Positions 1 through 8,834 of a DNA stretch of 64,000 nucleotides are shown here, piece by piece. The stretch comes from Orrella marina (GTDB lineage Bacteria; Pseudomonadota; Gammaproteobacteria; Burkholderiales; Burkholderiaceae_B): positions 434,001 through 498,000 of the forward strand of contig NZ_CP028901.1 of the NCBI RefSeq assembly GCF_003058465.1, in the 5' to 3' direction. The translations under genes were made by a program, and so were the position numbers. The first letter of the stretch is position 1. Every line of letters begins with the position of its first letter. The notes below the pieces were generated by a model that was not told the DNA's origin, searched no databases, and was given only the letters and a program-made list of their open reading frames with translations.

Positions 1-1
1 C

Positions 2-73
2 CAGAGTGTTCCGGTGGGTGTCGGCATGCCGACCATCCGTATGGACGGGCTGACGGTCGGCGGCACAGCTTGA
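2..73 (+). CDS. tldD: TldD, C-terminal end (partial)
   Basis: Only the last 23 codons are inside the window. The frame reads QSVPVGVGMPTIRMDGLTV followed by GGTA and a stop, which matches from memory the C-terminal tail of TldD, the metalloprotease partner of PmbA/TldE that acts in peptide maturation and CcdA degradation. The gene runs off the left edge, so nothing can be said about its start or its operon. The identification rests on this short tail alone. Confidence 0.8.
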   Translation, partial: QSVPVGVGMPTIRMDGLTVGGTA

Positions 74-213
74 GCAGCTGTGAGCGCAAGCCCCTGACTT
101 TAGCCATGGGGTGGTTCAGCTTGATCTCGTTGTTTTACAGGCGGTTTTTGAGTTTCATGAGGACGAAAAACGCATTTTCCTGGCCTGCAGAATGCCGCTC
201 CTGTTGTAATAAT

Positions 214-242
214 CTGACAGTTTTTTCGTGAGTTGTCGTATT
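214..242 (+). promoter_or_regulatory. Possible promoter of the aroG leader
   Basis: CTGACA at 214-219 resembles a -35 box (5 of 6). It is followed after 17 bases by CGTATT at 237-242, a poor -10 box (3 of 6). Transcription from here would start near 249, just ahead of the leader peptide. This is inference from box matching and spacing only. Confidence 0.35.
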
Positions 243-273
243 CGGAAAGATTTTTTGTGTTAGATTCGTTGTC

Positions 274-360
274 ATGAAAAACGCAGCCACATTCTTCTGG
301 TTTTACTTTTATGGCTTTCCTACCAAACTGGCGGAAGGACGGATGCGTAGTGCCCAATGA
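274..360 (+). CDS. Aromatic-rich leader peptide of the aroG attenuator
   Basis: A 28-codon ORF starting with ATG (MKNAATFFWFYFYGFPTK...) carries eight aromatic residues in a nine-residue run, FFWFYFYGF, at codons 7-15 (292-318). All three aromatic amino acids are included. It ends 13 bases before a strong intrinsic terminator and lies about 200 bases upstream of aroG, which makes the first enzyme of aromatic amino acid synthesis. This is the layout of leader peptides such as those of pheA and trpE: when charged tRNA-Phe, -Tyr or -Trp is scarce, the ribosome stalls on the aromatic codons. The codon run, terminator and competing pairing are all visible; regulation itself is inferred. Confidence 0.8.
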   Translation: MKNAATFFWFYFYGFPTKLAEGRMRSAQ

Positions 361-407
361 AACAAGAGAATCCAAAAACCGCCAGCCTGAGCTGGCGGTT
401 TTTTTTT
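328..407 (+). promoter_or_regulatory. Attenuator: antiterminator and terminator alternatives before aroG
   Basis: The segment CTGGCGG at 328-334, inside the leader ORF, has the same sequence as the 3' arm of the downstream terminator (392-398). It can therefore pair with the terminator's 5' arm CCGCCAG (379-385). A ribosome stalled on the aromatic codons (292-318) would leave 328-334 free, so the antiterminator could form. A ribosome at the leader stop (358-360) would cover the region and let the terminator fold. Confidence 0.75.
374..407 (+). terminator. Intrinsic terminator of the aroG attenuator
   Basis: The arms AAAAACCGCCAGC (374-386) and GCTGGCGGTTTTT (391-403) are perfect complements around a CTGA loop, and nine T residues follow (399-407). 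It sits about 150 bases before aroG and after a leader peptide. It is therefore an upstream control terminator rather than the end of a gene; tldD ends 300 bases earlier. Confidence 0.9.
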
Positions 408-558
408 AACCTGCTGCAACTGAAGTCACTGTGTTGCGACCGAGTTGCAAGTTTCCCGACACCATCTTCCTGTGAACATCAGACCGATCGAACAGGCCCT
501 GTTTTCAGTATCACAATGAATCGAACGATCCCAGACTGACTTGACCGAGGAGTAAGAA

Positions 559-1632
559 GTGCCACACAACACCGATGACATTCGTATTCGAGAAATCAAA
601 GAGCTTTCGCCTCCGGCGCATGCGATGCGCGAGTTCCCCTGCACCGAGTTCGTGAGCGAGCTGGTTCACGATGCCCGCGGGGCCCTGCATCGCATCCTGC
701 ACGGCATGGATGACCGGGTTGCAGTCGTGATCGGCCCATGTTCGATCCACGATCCCGAGGCCGCACTGGAGTACGCCGACAAGCTCAAGGTTGTGCGCGA
801 AAGACTCAAGGACGACCTCGAGATCATCATGCGGGTGTACTTCGAGAAGCCTCGTACGACGGTTGGATGGAAGGGCCTGATCAACGATCCCGATCTGGAT
901 GGTAGTTTCCAGATCAACAAAGGTCTGCGTCTGGCCCGCCAGTTGCTGCTGGAGATCAACGCGAAAGGCCTGCCGGCTGGATGCGAGTTCCTGGACATGA
1001 TCACCCCTCAGTACATTGCGGATCTGGTGTCATGGGGCGCTATTGGTGCCCGAACGACAGAAAGTCAGGTGCATCGCGAGCTGGCCTCGGGGCTGTCCTG
1101 CCCGGTGGGCTTCAAGAACGGTACGGACGGTAGCGTACGCATCGCAGTCGATGCCATCAAGGCGGCTTCGCAACCGCATCACTTTCTCTCGGTCACCAAG
1201 GGTGGGCACTCTGCCATCGTATCGACTGGCGGCAACGAAGATTGTCATGCCATCCTGCGTGGTGGCAAGGCACCGAACTACGATGCCGCCAGTGTTCAGG
1301 CGGCCTGCGAGGATCTGGCCAAAGCCGGACTGGCTCAGCGTCTGATGATTGACGCCAGCCACGCCAACAGCAGCAAGAAGCCCGAGAATCAACCAGCTGT
1401 CTGCCAGGACATCGGTCAGCAGATCGCTGCAGGCGATACGCGTATCGTTGGTGTAATGGTGGAAAGCCACCTTGTTGCCGGTCGTCAGGACCTGGTGACG
1501 GGGCAGCCACTGACTTACGGCCAGAGCATCACCGACGGCTGCATCGACTGGGAAGCCTCCGAGGCGGTGCTGGATAATCTTGCCCAGGCCGTACGCGAGC
1601 GCAGACGCGTTGTCGCCACATCCGGAAAGTGA
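559..1632 (+). CDS. aroG: 3-deoxy-7-phosphoheptulonate synthase (class I DAHP synthase)
   Basis: Condenses phosphoenolpyruvate and erythrose 4-phosphate to DAHP, the first step of the shikimate pathway, in the cytoplasm. The 357-residue protein has the class I AroF/G/H length. It shows GPCSIHD with the metal-ligand cysteine at residue 61, KPRTTVGWKG near 97-106 (phosphoenolpyruvate binding), and DASHANSSKKP near 265. The start is GTG with GAGGAG upstream at 547-552. The gene is preceded by the aromatic leader-peptide attenuator, so transcription is probably limited by aromatic amino acid supply, besides the feedback inhibition known for this family. The next gene starts 7 bases after its stop and is probably co-transcribed. 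Which amino acid inhibits the enzyme cannot be told from the sequence. Confidence 0.95.
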   Translation: MPHNTDDIRIREIKELSPPAHAMREFPCTEFVSELVHDARGALHRILHGMDDRVAVVIGPCSIHDPEAALEYADKLKVVRERLKDDLEIIMRVYFEKPRTTVGWKGLINDPDLDGSFQINKGLRLARQLLLEINAKGLPAGCEFLDMITPQYIADLVSWGAIGARTTESQVHRELASGLSCPVGFKNGTDGSVRIAVDAIKAASQPHHFLSVTKGGHSAIVSTGGNEDCHAILRGGKAPNYDAASVQAACEDLAKAGLAQRLMIDASHANSSKKPENQPAVCQDIGQQIAAGDTRIVGVMVESHLVAGRQDLVTGQPLTYGQSITDGCIDWEASEAVLDNLAQAVRERRRVVATSGK

Positions 1633-1639
1633 GGTCGCA

Positions 1640-3064
1640 ATGAGTCAGGTATCCGTTCATGAGGCCAGTGTCTTGCGCAAGCCCTTGCCAGAGGCTCTGG
1701 TCGAACAGTTGCGCAGTCACTTCGGGGACCGGTTTTCGACGGCGCAGGCGGTGCGTGAGCATCACGGGCGTGATGAATCACCCTTTCCCGAGATGCTGCC
1801 AGACGCAGTCGTTTTTGCCACCTCCACCGATGATGTGGTGCGTGTGGTCAAGGCATGCGATGCCTTCGAAGTGCCGCTGATCCCCTACGGGGCGGGCTCG
1901 TCCCTGGAGGGGCACACGCTGGCTTTGCACGGTGGTATTTCACTTGATGTCAGTGGTATGAACCGGATCCTGTCACTCAATACAGAAGATCTGACTGTGA
2001 CTGTTGAACCGGGAATGACCCGCAAGCAGCTGAATGAGCAACTGCGGGACACGGGGTTGTTTTTTCCGATCGACCCAGGGGCAGACGCATCGCTCGGTGG
2101 CATGGCGAGTACCCGCGCATCCGGCACCAATGCCGTGCGTTATGGCACCATGCGCGAGAACGTTCTGAGTCTCGAAGTTGTGACCGCACAAGGCAAGGTG
2201 GTACGCACTGCCAGGCGGGCGCGCAAGTCTTCGGCCGGATATGATCTGACTCGCATCTTTGTCGGTAGCGAAGGAACGCTTGGCGTCATCACGCAGGTGA
2301 CAGTGCGGCTTTACCCGCAACCCGAGGCCATCAGTGCCGCGGTATGTCAGTTTCCAACCGTGCACGATGCGGTTGCATGCGTCATTCAGACCATACAGCT
2401 TGGTGTGCCAGTGGCACGGGTGGAGCTGATGGATGCTGCTGCTGTGAAAGCCTGCAATCTCTACAGCAAGCTTGATCTCAGAGAAACACCACTATTGCTG
2501 TTTGAGTTCCACGGGACAGAGGCAGGCGTCAAGGAGCAGGCGCAGACTGTTCAGGAAATCGCACGCGATCACAACGGACTGGATTTCGAATGGGCTGACC
2601 GGCCAGAAGACCGGACCCGACTGTGGACCGCCCGGCATAACGCGTATTTTGCGGGCTTGCAACTCAAACCGGGTTGCAGGGCGAGCACCACGGATGTGTG
2701 TGTGCCGATTTCCAGACTGGCTGACTGCCTGGACCAGACCACGGCATTACTGGAGAGCGCGCCGTTTCCAACCACGATTGTCGGGCACGTTGGTGATGGA
2801 AACTTCCACGTGCTGATGCTGCTCGACCCCGATGATGCGGCGCAATGGGAAGCGTCTGAAACGATCAACGAAAGAATCGTTTCGATTGCCCTGGACGCGG
2901 ACGGCACCTGCACGGGAGAGCATGGCATTGGTCTGCATAAACTCGGTTTCATGCGAGAGGAGCACGGCCATGATGCGCTCGAGTTGATGTGGGCCCTCAA
3001 GCGAGCGTATGACCCCAAGAATATTCTTAATCCAGGCAAGGTTTTGCCGCCGGATTTACCCTAG
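1640..3064 (+). CDS. FAD-linked D-lactate dehydrogenase-type oxidoreductase
   Basis: 474 residues from ATG 1640, preceded by GAGG; a longer in-frame start at 1580 would overlap aroG and is unlikely. The N-terminal half is a PCMH-type FAD-binding domain with the pyrophosphate-binding stretch PYGAGSSLEGHT near residue 93. The C-terminal half is a FAD-oxidase C domain with GHVGDGNFHV and GEHGIGLHKL. This architecture is shared by cytochrome-linked D-lactate dehydrogenases and D-2-hydroxyglutarate or glycolate dehydrogenases. Closeness to glcDEF suggests 2-hydroxyacid oxidation feeding the respiratory chain. The substrate is inferred, with D-lactate as the best guess. Confidence 0.85.
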   Translation: MSQVSVHEASVLRKPLPEALVEQLRSHFGDRFSTAQAVREHHGRDESPFPEMLPDAVVFATSTDDVVRVVKACDAFEVPLIPYGAGSSLEGHTLALHGGISLDVSGMNRILSLNTEDLTVTVEPGMTRKQLNEQLRDTGLFFPIDPGADASLGGMASTRASGTNAVRYGTMRENVLSLEVVTAQGKVVRTARRARKSSAGYDLTRIFVGSEGTLGVITQVTVRLYPQPEAISAAVCQFPTVHDAVACVIQTIQLGVPVARVELMDAAAVKACNLYSKLDLRETPLLLFEFHGTEAGVKEQAQTVQEIARDHNGLDFEWADRPEDRTRLWTARHNAYFAGLQLKPGCRASTTDVCVPISRLADCLDQTTALLESAPFPTTIVGHVGDGNFHVLMLLDPDDAAQWEASETINERIVSIALDADGTCTGEHGIGLHKLGFMREEHGHDALELMWALKRAYDPKNILNPGKVLPPDLP

Positions 3065-3165
3065 GTTGGACCGATATATGGGGTTTATCCTGTTCGCGAG
3101 AAGCTCTCTTACGGGGTATGGTTCAGAATGGAATTGTTCCACAGTAATTTTTAGTGTGCGGCGCG

Positions 3166-4662
3166 ATGAATCTGAACGTTGAAGACAGACCAGCCGACTT
3201 GGTGATTCCTGATCTGCAGGAAATTCTCCATGCCCTGAGGGCGGTGGTGCCCGAGCATTGCATTCTGTTTCGTGCCGAGCAGAAAAAGCCTTACGAGTGT
3301 GACGGACTGTCGCTCTATCGGCAGATTCCGATGGTTGTGGTCTTGCCGGAAACAGAAGAACAGGTGCGCGGTGTGCTGCGAGCCTGCCGTCGTCTGAATG
3401 TCCCGGTCGTTACACGAGGGGCGGGTACCGGTCTGTCCGGAGGCGCCATGCCGCACGCGCAAGGGGTGCTGCTGGGTATGGCCAAATTCAACCGGATCAA
3501 GCTGATTGATCCGGAGTCCGCCATCGCGGTGGTCGAGCCGGGGGTTCGCAACCTTGCTGTGTCACAGGCTGCCAGTCAGCACGGCCTGTACTACGCGCCT
3601 GATCCTTCGAGCCAGATTGCCTGCACGATCGGGGGTAACGTCGCAGAGAACTCCGGAGGGGTGCATTGTCTGAAGTATGGCCTGACCCTGCACAATGTGA
3701 TGCAAGTCAGGATGATCACCCTTGACGGCGAGGTTCTGGTGCTCGGAGGCGAGGCCCCCGATGCCGCCGGGCCTGATCTGCTGTCGGTTGCAATCGGATC
3801 CGAAGGAATGCTCGGGGTGGTTACTGAAGTCGTGCTGCGACTTTTGCCAACGCCTGGTCTGGCAAAGGTCATCATGGCCAGTTTTGAGGATGTGGAGGCT
3901 GCAGGTGATGCGGTGGCAGCCGTAATTGCCGCAGGCATCATTCCAGCGGGACTTGAAATGATGGATCAGCGTGCAACCGAGATGGTTGAGCCGTTCGTTC
4001 AGGCCGGATATGACTTGAACGCCAAGGCCATCCTGTTGTGTGAATCGGATGGGACCGAGCTTGAAGTGGAGCAGGAAATTGCCCGTATGCAGCAGGTGCT
4101 TTCTGATGCCGGGGCGACCCGGCTGCAAGTGTCTCAAAACGAAGCCGAACGTGTCAGATTCTGGGCAGGGCGCAAGAACGCGTTTCCGGCAGCAGGTCGT
4201 GTGTCGCCGGACTACTACTGCATGGATGGCACGATTCCCAGAAGCCAGCTCGCGCGGGTCCTGCGAGAGATCGAGTCAATGGAACAAGCCTACGGGCTGC
4301 GGTGTGCCAACGTCTTTCATGCAGGTGACGGTAATCTGCACCCCTTGATCCTGTTTGACTCCAATGATTCCGATGAGGTGTATCGGGCCGATCTCTTTGG
4401 CGCGGCCATTCTTGAGTTGTGTGTGCAGGTTGGCGGAACCATTACTGGTGAGCACGGTGTTGGCATGGAAAAAATCAACCAGATGTGTGTGCAGTTCCAG
4501 AGAGAGGAGCTTGATGCGTTTCTGAGCGTCAAGCGATCCTTCGACCCGGATGGTCTGCTCAATCCGGACAAGGTGATTCCCACACTGGCACGGTGTGCCG
4601 AGTACGGCAAGATGCACGTCCATGGTGGCAAACTACCCTTTGCCGATCTGCCGAGGTTCTAG
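3166..4662 (+). CDS. glcD: Glycolate oxidase FAD subunit GlcD
   Basis: 498 residues from ATG 3166, close to the length of E. coli GlcD; a GTG at 3154 would add four residues. The PCMH FAD domain shows TRGAGTGLSGGA near 85-96, and the FAD-oxidase C domain shows HAGDGNLHPLI and GEHGVGMEKI. Together with GlcE and GlcF it oxidises glycolate to glyoxylate at the membrane and passes electrons to the quinone pool. It forms a tight operon with glcE (3-base gap) and glcF (9-base gap). A 100-base gap separates it from the upstream flavoprotein gene, which is about 28% identical in layout, so the pair may be old duplicates. The percentage is a visual impression, not an alignment. Confidence 0.93.
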   Translation: MNLNVEDRPADLVIPDLQEILHALRAVVPEHCILFRAEQKKPYECDGLSLYRQIPMVVVLPETEEQVRGVLRACRRLNVPVVTRGAGTGLSGGAMPHAQGVLLGMAKFNRIKLIDPESAIAVVEPGVRNLAVSQAASQHGLYYAPDPSSQIACTIGGNVAENSGGVHCLKYGLTLHNVMQVRMITLDGEVLVLGGEAPDAAGPDLLSVAIGSEGMLGVVTEVVLRLLPTPGLAKVIMASFEDVEAAGDAVAAVIAAGIIPAGLEMMDQRATEMVEPFVQAGYDLNAKAILLCESDGTELEVEQEIARMQQVLSDAGATRLQVSQNEAERVRFWAGRKNAFPAAGRVSPDYYCMDGTIPRSQLARVLREIESMEQAYGLRCANVFHAGDGNLHPLILFDSNDSDEVYRADLFGAAILELCVQVGGTITGEHGVGMEKINQMCVQFQREELDAFLSVKRSFDPDGLLNPDKVIPTLARCAEYGKMHVHGGKLPFADLPRF

Positions 4663-4665
4663 CAC

Positions 4666-5772
4666 ATGGACTATCGGCTTACAGAAATGTCAGAGCAGGT
4701 GACGACTGCGCGCGCCAGTTACCGTCCCATCGAGATCGTCGGGGGGGCGACCAAGCGGTTTTACGGCAACCCGATGCAGGCCTCTGACAACAATGCCTTC
4801 AAGTTGCAGATGGGTGGTCTGGATGGCGTGATCCGGTACGAGCCCAGTGAGCTCGTCTTGACCGCATGGGCAGGGACCCGTCTGCAAGAGATCAGTCAGC
4901 TATTACATGAGCGCAATCAGATGCTGGCGTTTGACCCGCCTGGGTTTGGGCCGGATTCCACGCTAGGTGGCGTGGTCGCTGCCGGACTGTCTGGTCCGTC
5001 GAGCTTTGGCTACGGTCCTTTGCGACATTACGTGCTCGGCATCCGCTTGCTTGATGCCCAGGGGAGAATCCTCCGCTTCGGGGGTGAGGTCATGAAAAAC
5101 GTCGCAGGCTACGACGTATCCCGACTGCTGGCTGGCTCCATGGGGATGTTCGGAGCGATTGTAGAGGTCTCGATCAAAGTGCTGCCACGACCAGAACACG
5201 ATATCAGTTGTGTGCTGGAACTGTCTGAAGCTGCTGCGCTGGCGGTATGTCGATCCTTTCGGGCCAGTACCTGGCCAGTCAAGGCCGCCGCCTGGTTACC
5301 CGGCGACGCAGGTGTTGGTGCGGGCACGCTTTGCGTCAGGCTGGCAGGGGCACAGGCGGCTGTGGAGCATGCACGCCAGTCCCTGGGTGGTCAGGTGCTC
5401 GACCAGCAAGAGGCCAGTGCCTGGTGGTCAGCCTTGCGCGAGCAGACTCATTCGTTTTTTACACGGCGCCCGCTCTGGCGGCTGGCGGTACGTTCCGGCA
5501 CACCCGCCCTTGATCTGGGTCCGTGCGCGTTTGATCTGGCGGGCGAGGTGCGATGGCTGGTGCCGGATAACGATGCAACCACGATCCGCTCAGTGGCGTC
5601 GAAGGCGGGTGGCCATGCGACACTGTTTCGGCACGATCATACAACCCGGATCCCTGCAGACGGAGTGTTTCAGCCTCTGGCGCCCACTATGCACGCCGTG
5701 GTACGCCGCCTCAAGGGGGAGTTCGATCCAAAAGGCGTCTTTAACCCGGGTCGTCTGGTCCTGGATCTGTAG
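4666..5772 (+). CDS. glcE: Glycolate oxidase FAD-binding subunit GlcE
   Basis: 368 residues, the usual GlcE length. It carries a shortened PCMH FAD-binding domain (FDPPGFGPDSTLGGVVAAGL near 86-105, then GGEVMKNVAGYDVSRL near 139-154), and its tail FDPKGVFNPGRLV matches the C-terminus of the GlcD/E family. It starts 3 bases after glcD; an internal ATG at 4687 is an alternative. It is the second flavin subunit of the glycolate oxidase complex and is not active alone in E. coli. Confidence 0.93.
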   Translation: MDYRLTEMSEQVTTARASYRPIEIVGGATKRFYGNPMQASDNNAFKLQMGGLDGVIRYEPSELVLTAWAGTRLQEISQLLHERNQMLAFDPPGFGPDSTLGGVVAAGLSGPSSFGYGPLRHYVLGIRLLDAQGRILRFGGEVMKNVAGYDVSRLLAGSMGMFGAIVEVSIKVLPRPEHDISCVLELSEAAALAVCRSFRASTWPVKAAAWLPGDAGVGAGTLCVRLAGAQAAVEHARQSLGGQVLDQQEASAWWSALREQTHSFFTRRPLWRLAVRSGTPALDLGPCAFDLAGEVRWLVPDNDATTIRSVASKAGGHATLFRHDHTTRIPADGVFQPLAPTMHAVVRRLKGEFDPKGVFNPGRLVLDL

Positions 5773-5781
5773 GAATCATCC

Positions 5782-7050
5782 ATGCAAACGAACCTGTCCG
5801 ACGAAATCAAACACTCGGAGCTTGGCCGACAGGCTGACGAGATTCTGCGCAGATGTGTTCATTGCGGATTCTGTCTGGCGACTTGCCCGACCTATGAAGT
5901 GCTGGGCAGTGAACTGGATAGCCCGAGAGGTCGTATTTATCAGATCAAGGAAGTACTCGAGGGGGCTCCCGTCACGCCGGCTACGCGCGAGCACCTGGAT
6001 CGCTGCCTGACTTGCCGTAACTGCGAGACCACCTGTCCCTCAGGCGTCGAATACGGACATCTCCTGGATATCGGACGCCATATCGTGGAGATCAAAGCCC
6101 CGCGTCCTCGACTGGAGAAGCTTCGGATTGAAGGGTTGCGCCGCGTCATTACGAGCCCCTGGTTTGGGCCAGCCTATCGCCTGGCACAAAAGATTCATGC
6201 ATGGTTGCCGCCGGGCATTCAGGAGAAGGTCCAGCCCGGCAGGCAGGCAAAGCCCCCGATCAAACCCTCTCGTACTGATCTGCAGACTGGCAGACAGCAC
6301 GAGAGGCAGGTGCTGATGATTGCTGGCTGTGTTCAGCCTGTCATGATGCCGTCGATTGATCAGGCAACCATCCGGGTTCTGGACCGGTTGGGCATCGGTA
6401 CACAGATTGCACCGGGCTCGGGGTGCTGTGGGGCCGTGAGTTTTCATATGGATGCGCAAGAAGAGGCACGCAACCAGATGCGGCGTAATATCGACTCGTG
6501 GTGGCCTCTGATCGAATCCGGCCAGGTCGAGGCAATCGTCGTGAACGCGTCGGGCTGTGGCGCAATGGTCCGCGAATATGCGCATCACCTGCGTCTGGAC
6601 CCGGCCTATGCAGACAAGGCGCAGACTATCACTGAAAAGGTACTGGACATCGCCCAGATTCTGGAACCGCTGAGCGAGCAGTTGCTGCAGCAAATTGATC
6701 CGCTCAAGGTGCCGGAAGACATTGTGTTTCATCCTCCCTGCACGTTACAGCACTGGCAGAAGCTGCGCCCCATCACCGAGACCGTTCTCTCGCGGTTAGG
6801 TGTGGCTCTCAAGGAGTTTGACGAGTCGCACATGTGCTGTGGTTCAGCCGGTGCCTACTCGATGTTGCAACCCGAAATCGCGACCAGGCTGCGGGATCGC
6901 AAGGTGGCACATATCGAGGCTGTCAGGCCGCAGATGATCGTCTCATCGAACATTGGCTGCATCGGGCAACTGCAGTCAGGCACCGACGTGCCTGTGAGAC
7001 ACTGGGTCGAGGTGATCGATCAGGCGCTCAAGCCACGCACGCAGAACTGA
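5782..7050 (+). CDS. glcF: Glycolate oxidase iron-sulfur subunit GlcF
   Basis: 422 residues with two ferredoxin-type 4Fe-4S motifs: C25-x2-C28-x2-C31-x3-C35 (CVHCGFCLATCP) and C75-x2-C78-x2-C81-x3-C85 (CLTCRNCETTCP). Two CCG domains follow (GCCGAVSFH near 213, MCCGSAGAYS near 351). It transfers electrons from the GlcD/GlcE flavins to the membrane quinone pool. It is the last gene of glcDEF, and no glcC regulator or glcB is adjacent. It faces pntB, whose stop lies only 3 bases away, so the two convergent transcripts must overlap. Confidence 0.93.
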   Translation: MQTNLSDEIKHSELGRQADEILRRCVHCGFCLATCPTYEVLGSELDSPRGRIYQIKEVLEGAPVTPATREHLDRCLTCRNCETTCPSGVEYGHLLDIGRHIVEIKAPRPRLEKLRIEGLRRVITSPWFGPAYRLAQKIHAWLPPGIQEKVQPGRQAKPPIKPSRTDLQTGRQHERQVLMIAGCVQPVMMPSIDQATIRVLDRLGIGTQIAPGSGCCGAVSFHMDAQEEARNQMRRNIDSWWPLIESGQVEAIVVNASGCGAMVREYAHHLRLDPAYADKAQTITEKVLDIAQILEPLSEQLLQQIDPLKVPEDIVFHPPCTLQHWQKLRPITETVLSRLGVALKEFDESHMCCGSAGAYSMLQPEIATRLRDRKVAHIEAVRPQMIVSSNIGCIGQLQSGTDVPVRHWVEVIDQALKPRTQN

Positions 7051-7053
7051 AGA

Positions 7054-8495
7054 TCAAGTGGCCTTGATCATGTCCTCCAGCACTTTCTTGGCATCACCGA
7101 ACACCATCATGGTCTTGTCCATGTAAAAGAGCTCATTGTCCAGCCCGGCGTAACCGGCAGCCATCGAGCGCTTGTTCACGATCACGGTGCGAGCCTTGTA
7201 GGCCTCAAGTATCGGCATGCCGGCAATCGGTGAGGCAGGATCGGTCTTGGCCGCCGGGTTCACGACATCGTTGGCACCTAGCACGAGCACCACATCGGTC
7301 TGGCCAAACTCGCCGTTGATGTCGTCCATCTCGAAAACCTGATCGTAGGGTACTTCGGCTTCGGCCAGCAGCACGTTCATGTGCCCGGGCATGCGGCCTG
7401 CAACCGGGTGAATGGCATACTTCACAGTGACTCCCTGTTCAGTCAGTTTCTCTGCCAGTTCCTTGAGCGCATGCTGCGCGCGGGCAACTGCCAGTCCGTA
7501 TCCCGGTATGATGGTCACCGTTTCGGCATTGCCCAGGAGGAAGGCTGCGTCGTCCGGGCTACCCGAGCGTACATTGCGCTCATGCCCGTCTGCTGCGCCA
7601 CTGGCACCCGTGGCACCTTCGCCACCAAAGCCCCCAGAATCACATTGAAAAACGAGCGATTCATGGCCTTGCACATGATGTAGGAAAGAATCGCACCGGA
7701 CGAGCCAACCAGGGACCCGGCAATGATCAGCATCGAATTGTTCAGTGAAAATCCTATTCCCGCGGCCGCCCATCCCGAGTAGCTGTTGAGCATCGAGACC
7801 ACCACCGGCATGTCGGCGCCACCAATCGGAATAATGATCAATACGCCCAGTAAAAATGCGATCAGCGTCATGATGATGAACGGCGTCCAGGCCTGACTCA
7901 CCATAAACCAGATTCCGCAGGCGACCATGACGATCGCCAGTAGCAGGTTCAGTACGTGCTGGCCTTTGAACACGACCGGCGCGCCCTGGAACACGCGCAA
8001 CTTGTACTGTCCTGAGAGTTTGCCAAAGGCAATCACAGAGCCCGAGAAGGTGATCGCTCCGACAAACGTGCCAATAAAGAGCTCAATGCGGTTACCCGCA
8101 GGGATGGGTGTGCCTGGCAAGGTGATGCCAAAGGCGTGTGGCTCGGCCACGATGGCCACCGCGATCGCAACAGCCGCCAGACCGATCATGCTGTGCATGA
8201 ACGCCACCAGTTCGGGCATCTTGGTCATTTGCACGCGTTTGGCCATGATCGTGCCGGCCGTGCCGCCGATCAAAAGGCCAGCCATGACCCATCCCAGCCC
8301 CCATCCTGATTCCGCTGTCTTGCCCGACAGGCTGACCACCAGTGCGCCAGTGGTCAGGATCGCAATGGTCATGCCAGCCATGCCAAAGACGTTCCCCATT
8401 CTGGAGGTTGTGGGGTGTGAAAGACCTTTAAGTGCCTGGATGAAGCAGACCGATGCGATCAGATACAGCAGAGTCACCAGATTCATCGAGATCAT
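7054..8495 (-). pseudogene. pntB: NAD(P) transhydrogenase beta subunit PntB, frameshifted
   Basis: Two overlapping frames together give one PntB. The N-terminal part (8495 down to about 7636) has the membrane helices and ends in FNVILG; the C-terminal part begins at [13 protein letters not shown] and carries the NADP-binding domain with [16 protein letters not shown]. The join sits at a run of five G on the coding strand (five C at 7631-7635). A sixth G would restore LGGFGGEG without loss. The protein would be the proton-translocating, NADP(H)-binding half of transhydrogenase in the inner membrane. The gene overlaps pntAB by 4 bases. The break may be a sequencing or assembly error in the homopolymer, or a true recent mutation. 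Confidence 0.88.
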
Positions 8496-8833
8496 GACTG
8501 ACCTCCGGATCCCGAGTTAGACGGCTTGTTACCCGTTGCTGGTTTGTTTTTCTTTTTGAACATTTCCAGCATGCGGCGAGTCACCAGAAAACCGCCAAAT
8601 ACATTCACGGCTGCCAGGGCAACCGCAATCACGCCCATCGTTTTGGCGAGTCCACCTTCGGTCAGGCCAGCAGCCAGCATGGCGCCCACGATCACGATGG
8701 CAGAAATGGCATTGGTGACGGCCATGAGCGGGGTGTGAAGGGCCGGGGTCACGTTCCAGACAACGTGGTAGCCCACATAGACAGCCAGCACAAAAATGAT
8801 CAGATTGACCAGGGTGGGATCGATGGCTTCCAT
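8492..8833 (-). CDS. pntAB: NAD(P) transhydrogenase alpha subunit, membrane part PntAB
   Basis: 113 residues with three or four hydrophobic segments (LIIFVLAVYVGYHVVW near 10-25, AISAIVIVGAMLAAGL, MGVIAVALAAVNVFGGFLV) and a charged C-terminal tail. This is the separate alpha-2 polypeptide found in organisms where the E. coli PntA is split in two. It contributes helices to the proton channel. The start overlaps neither neighbour badly: pntAA ends 1 base upstream and pntB begins within its last 4 bases, so translation is probably coupled. Confidence 0.93.
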   Translation of the reverse strand: MEAIDPTLVNLIIFVLAVYVGYHVVWNVTPALHTPLMAVTNAISAIVIVGAMLAAGLTEGGLAKTMGVIAVALAAVNVFGGFLVTRRMLEMFKKKNKPATGNKPSNSGSGGQS

Positions 8834-8834
8834 G

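Noticed and set aside
1030..1470. Open frame antisense to aroG
   Set aside because: Shadow of the strongly supported aroG frame; no domain.
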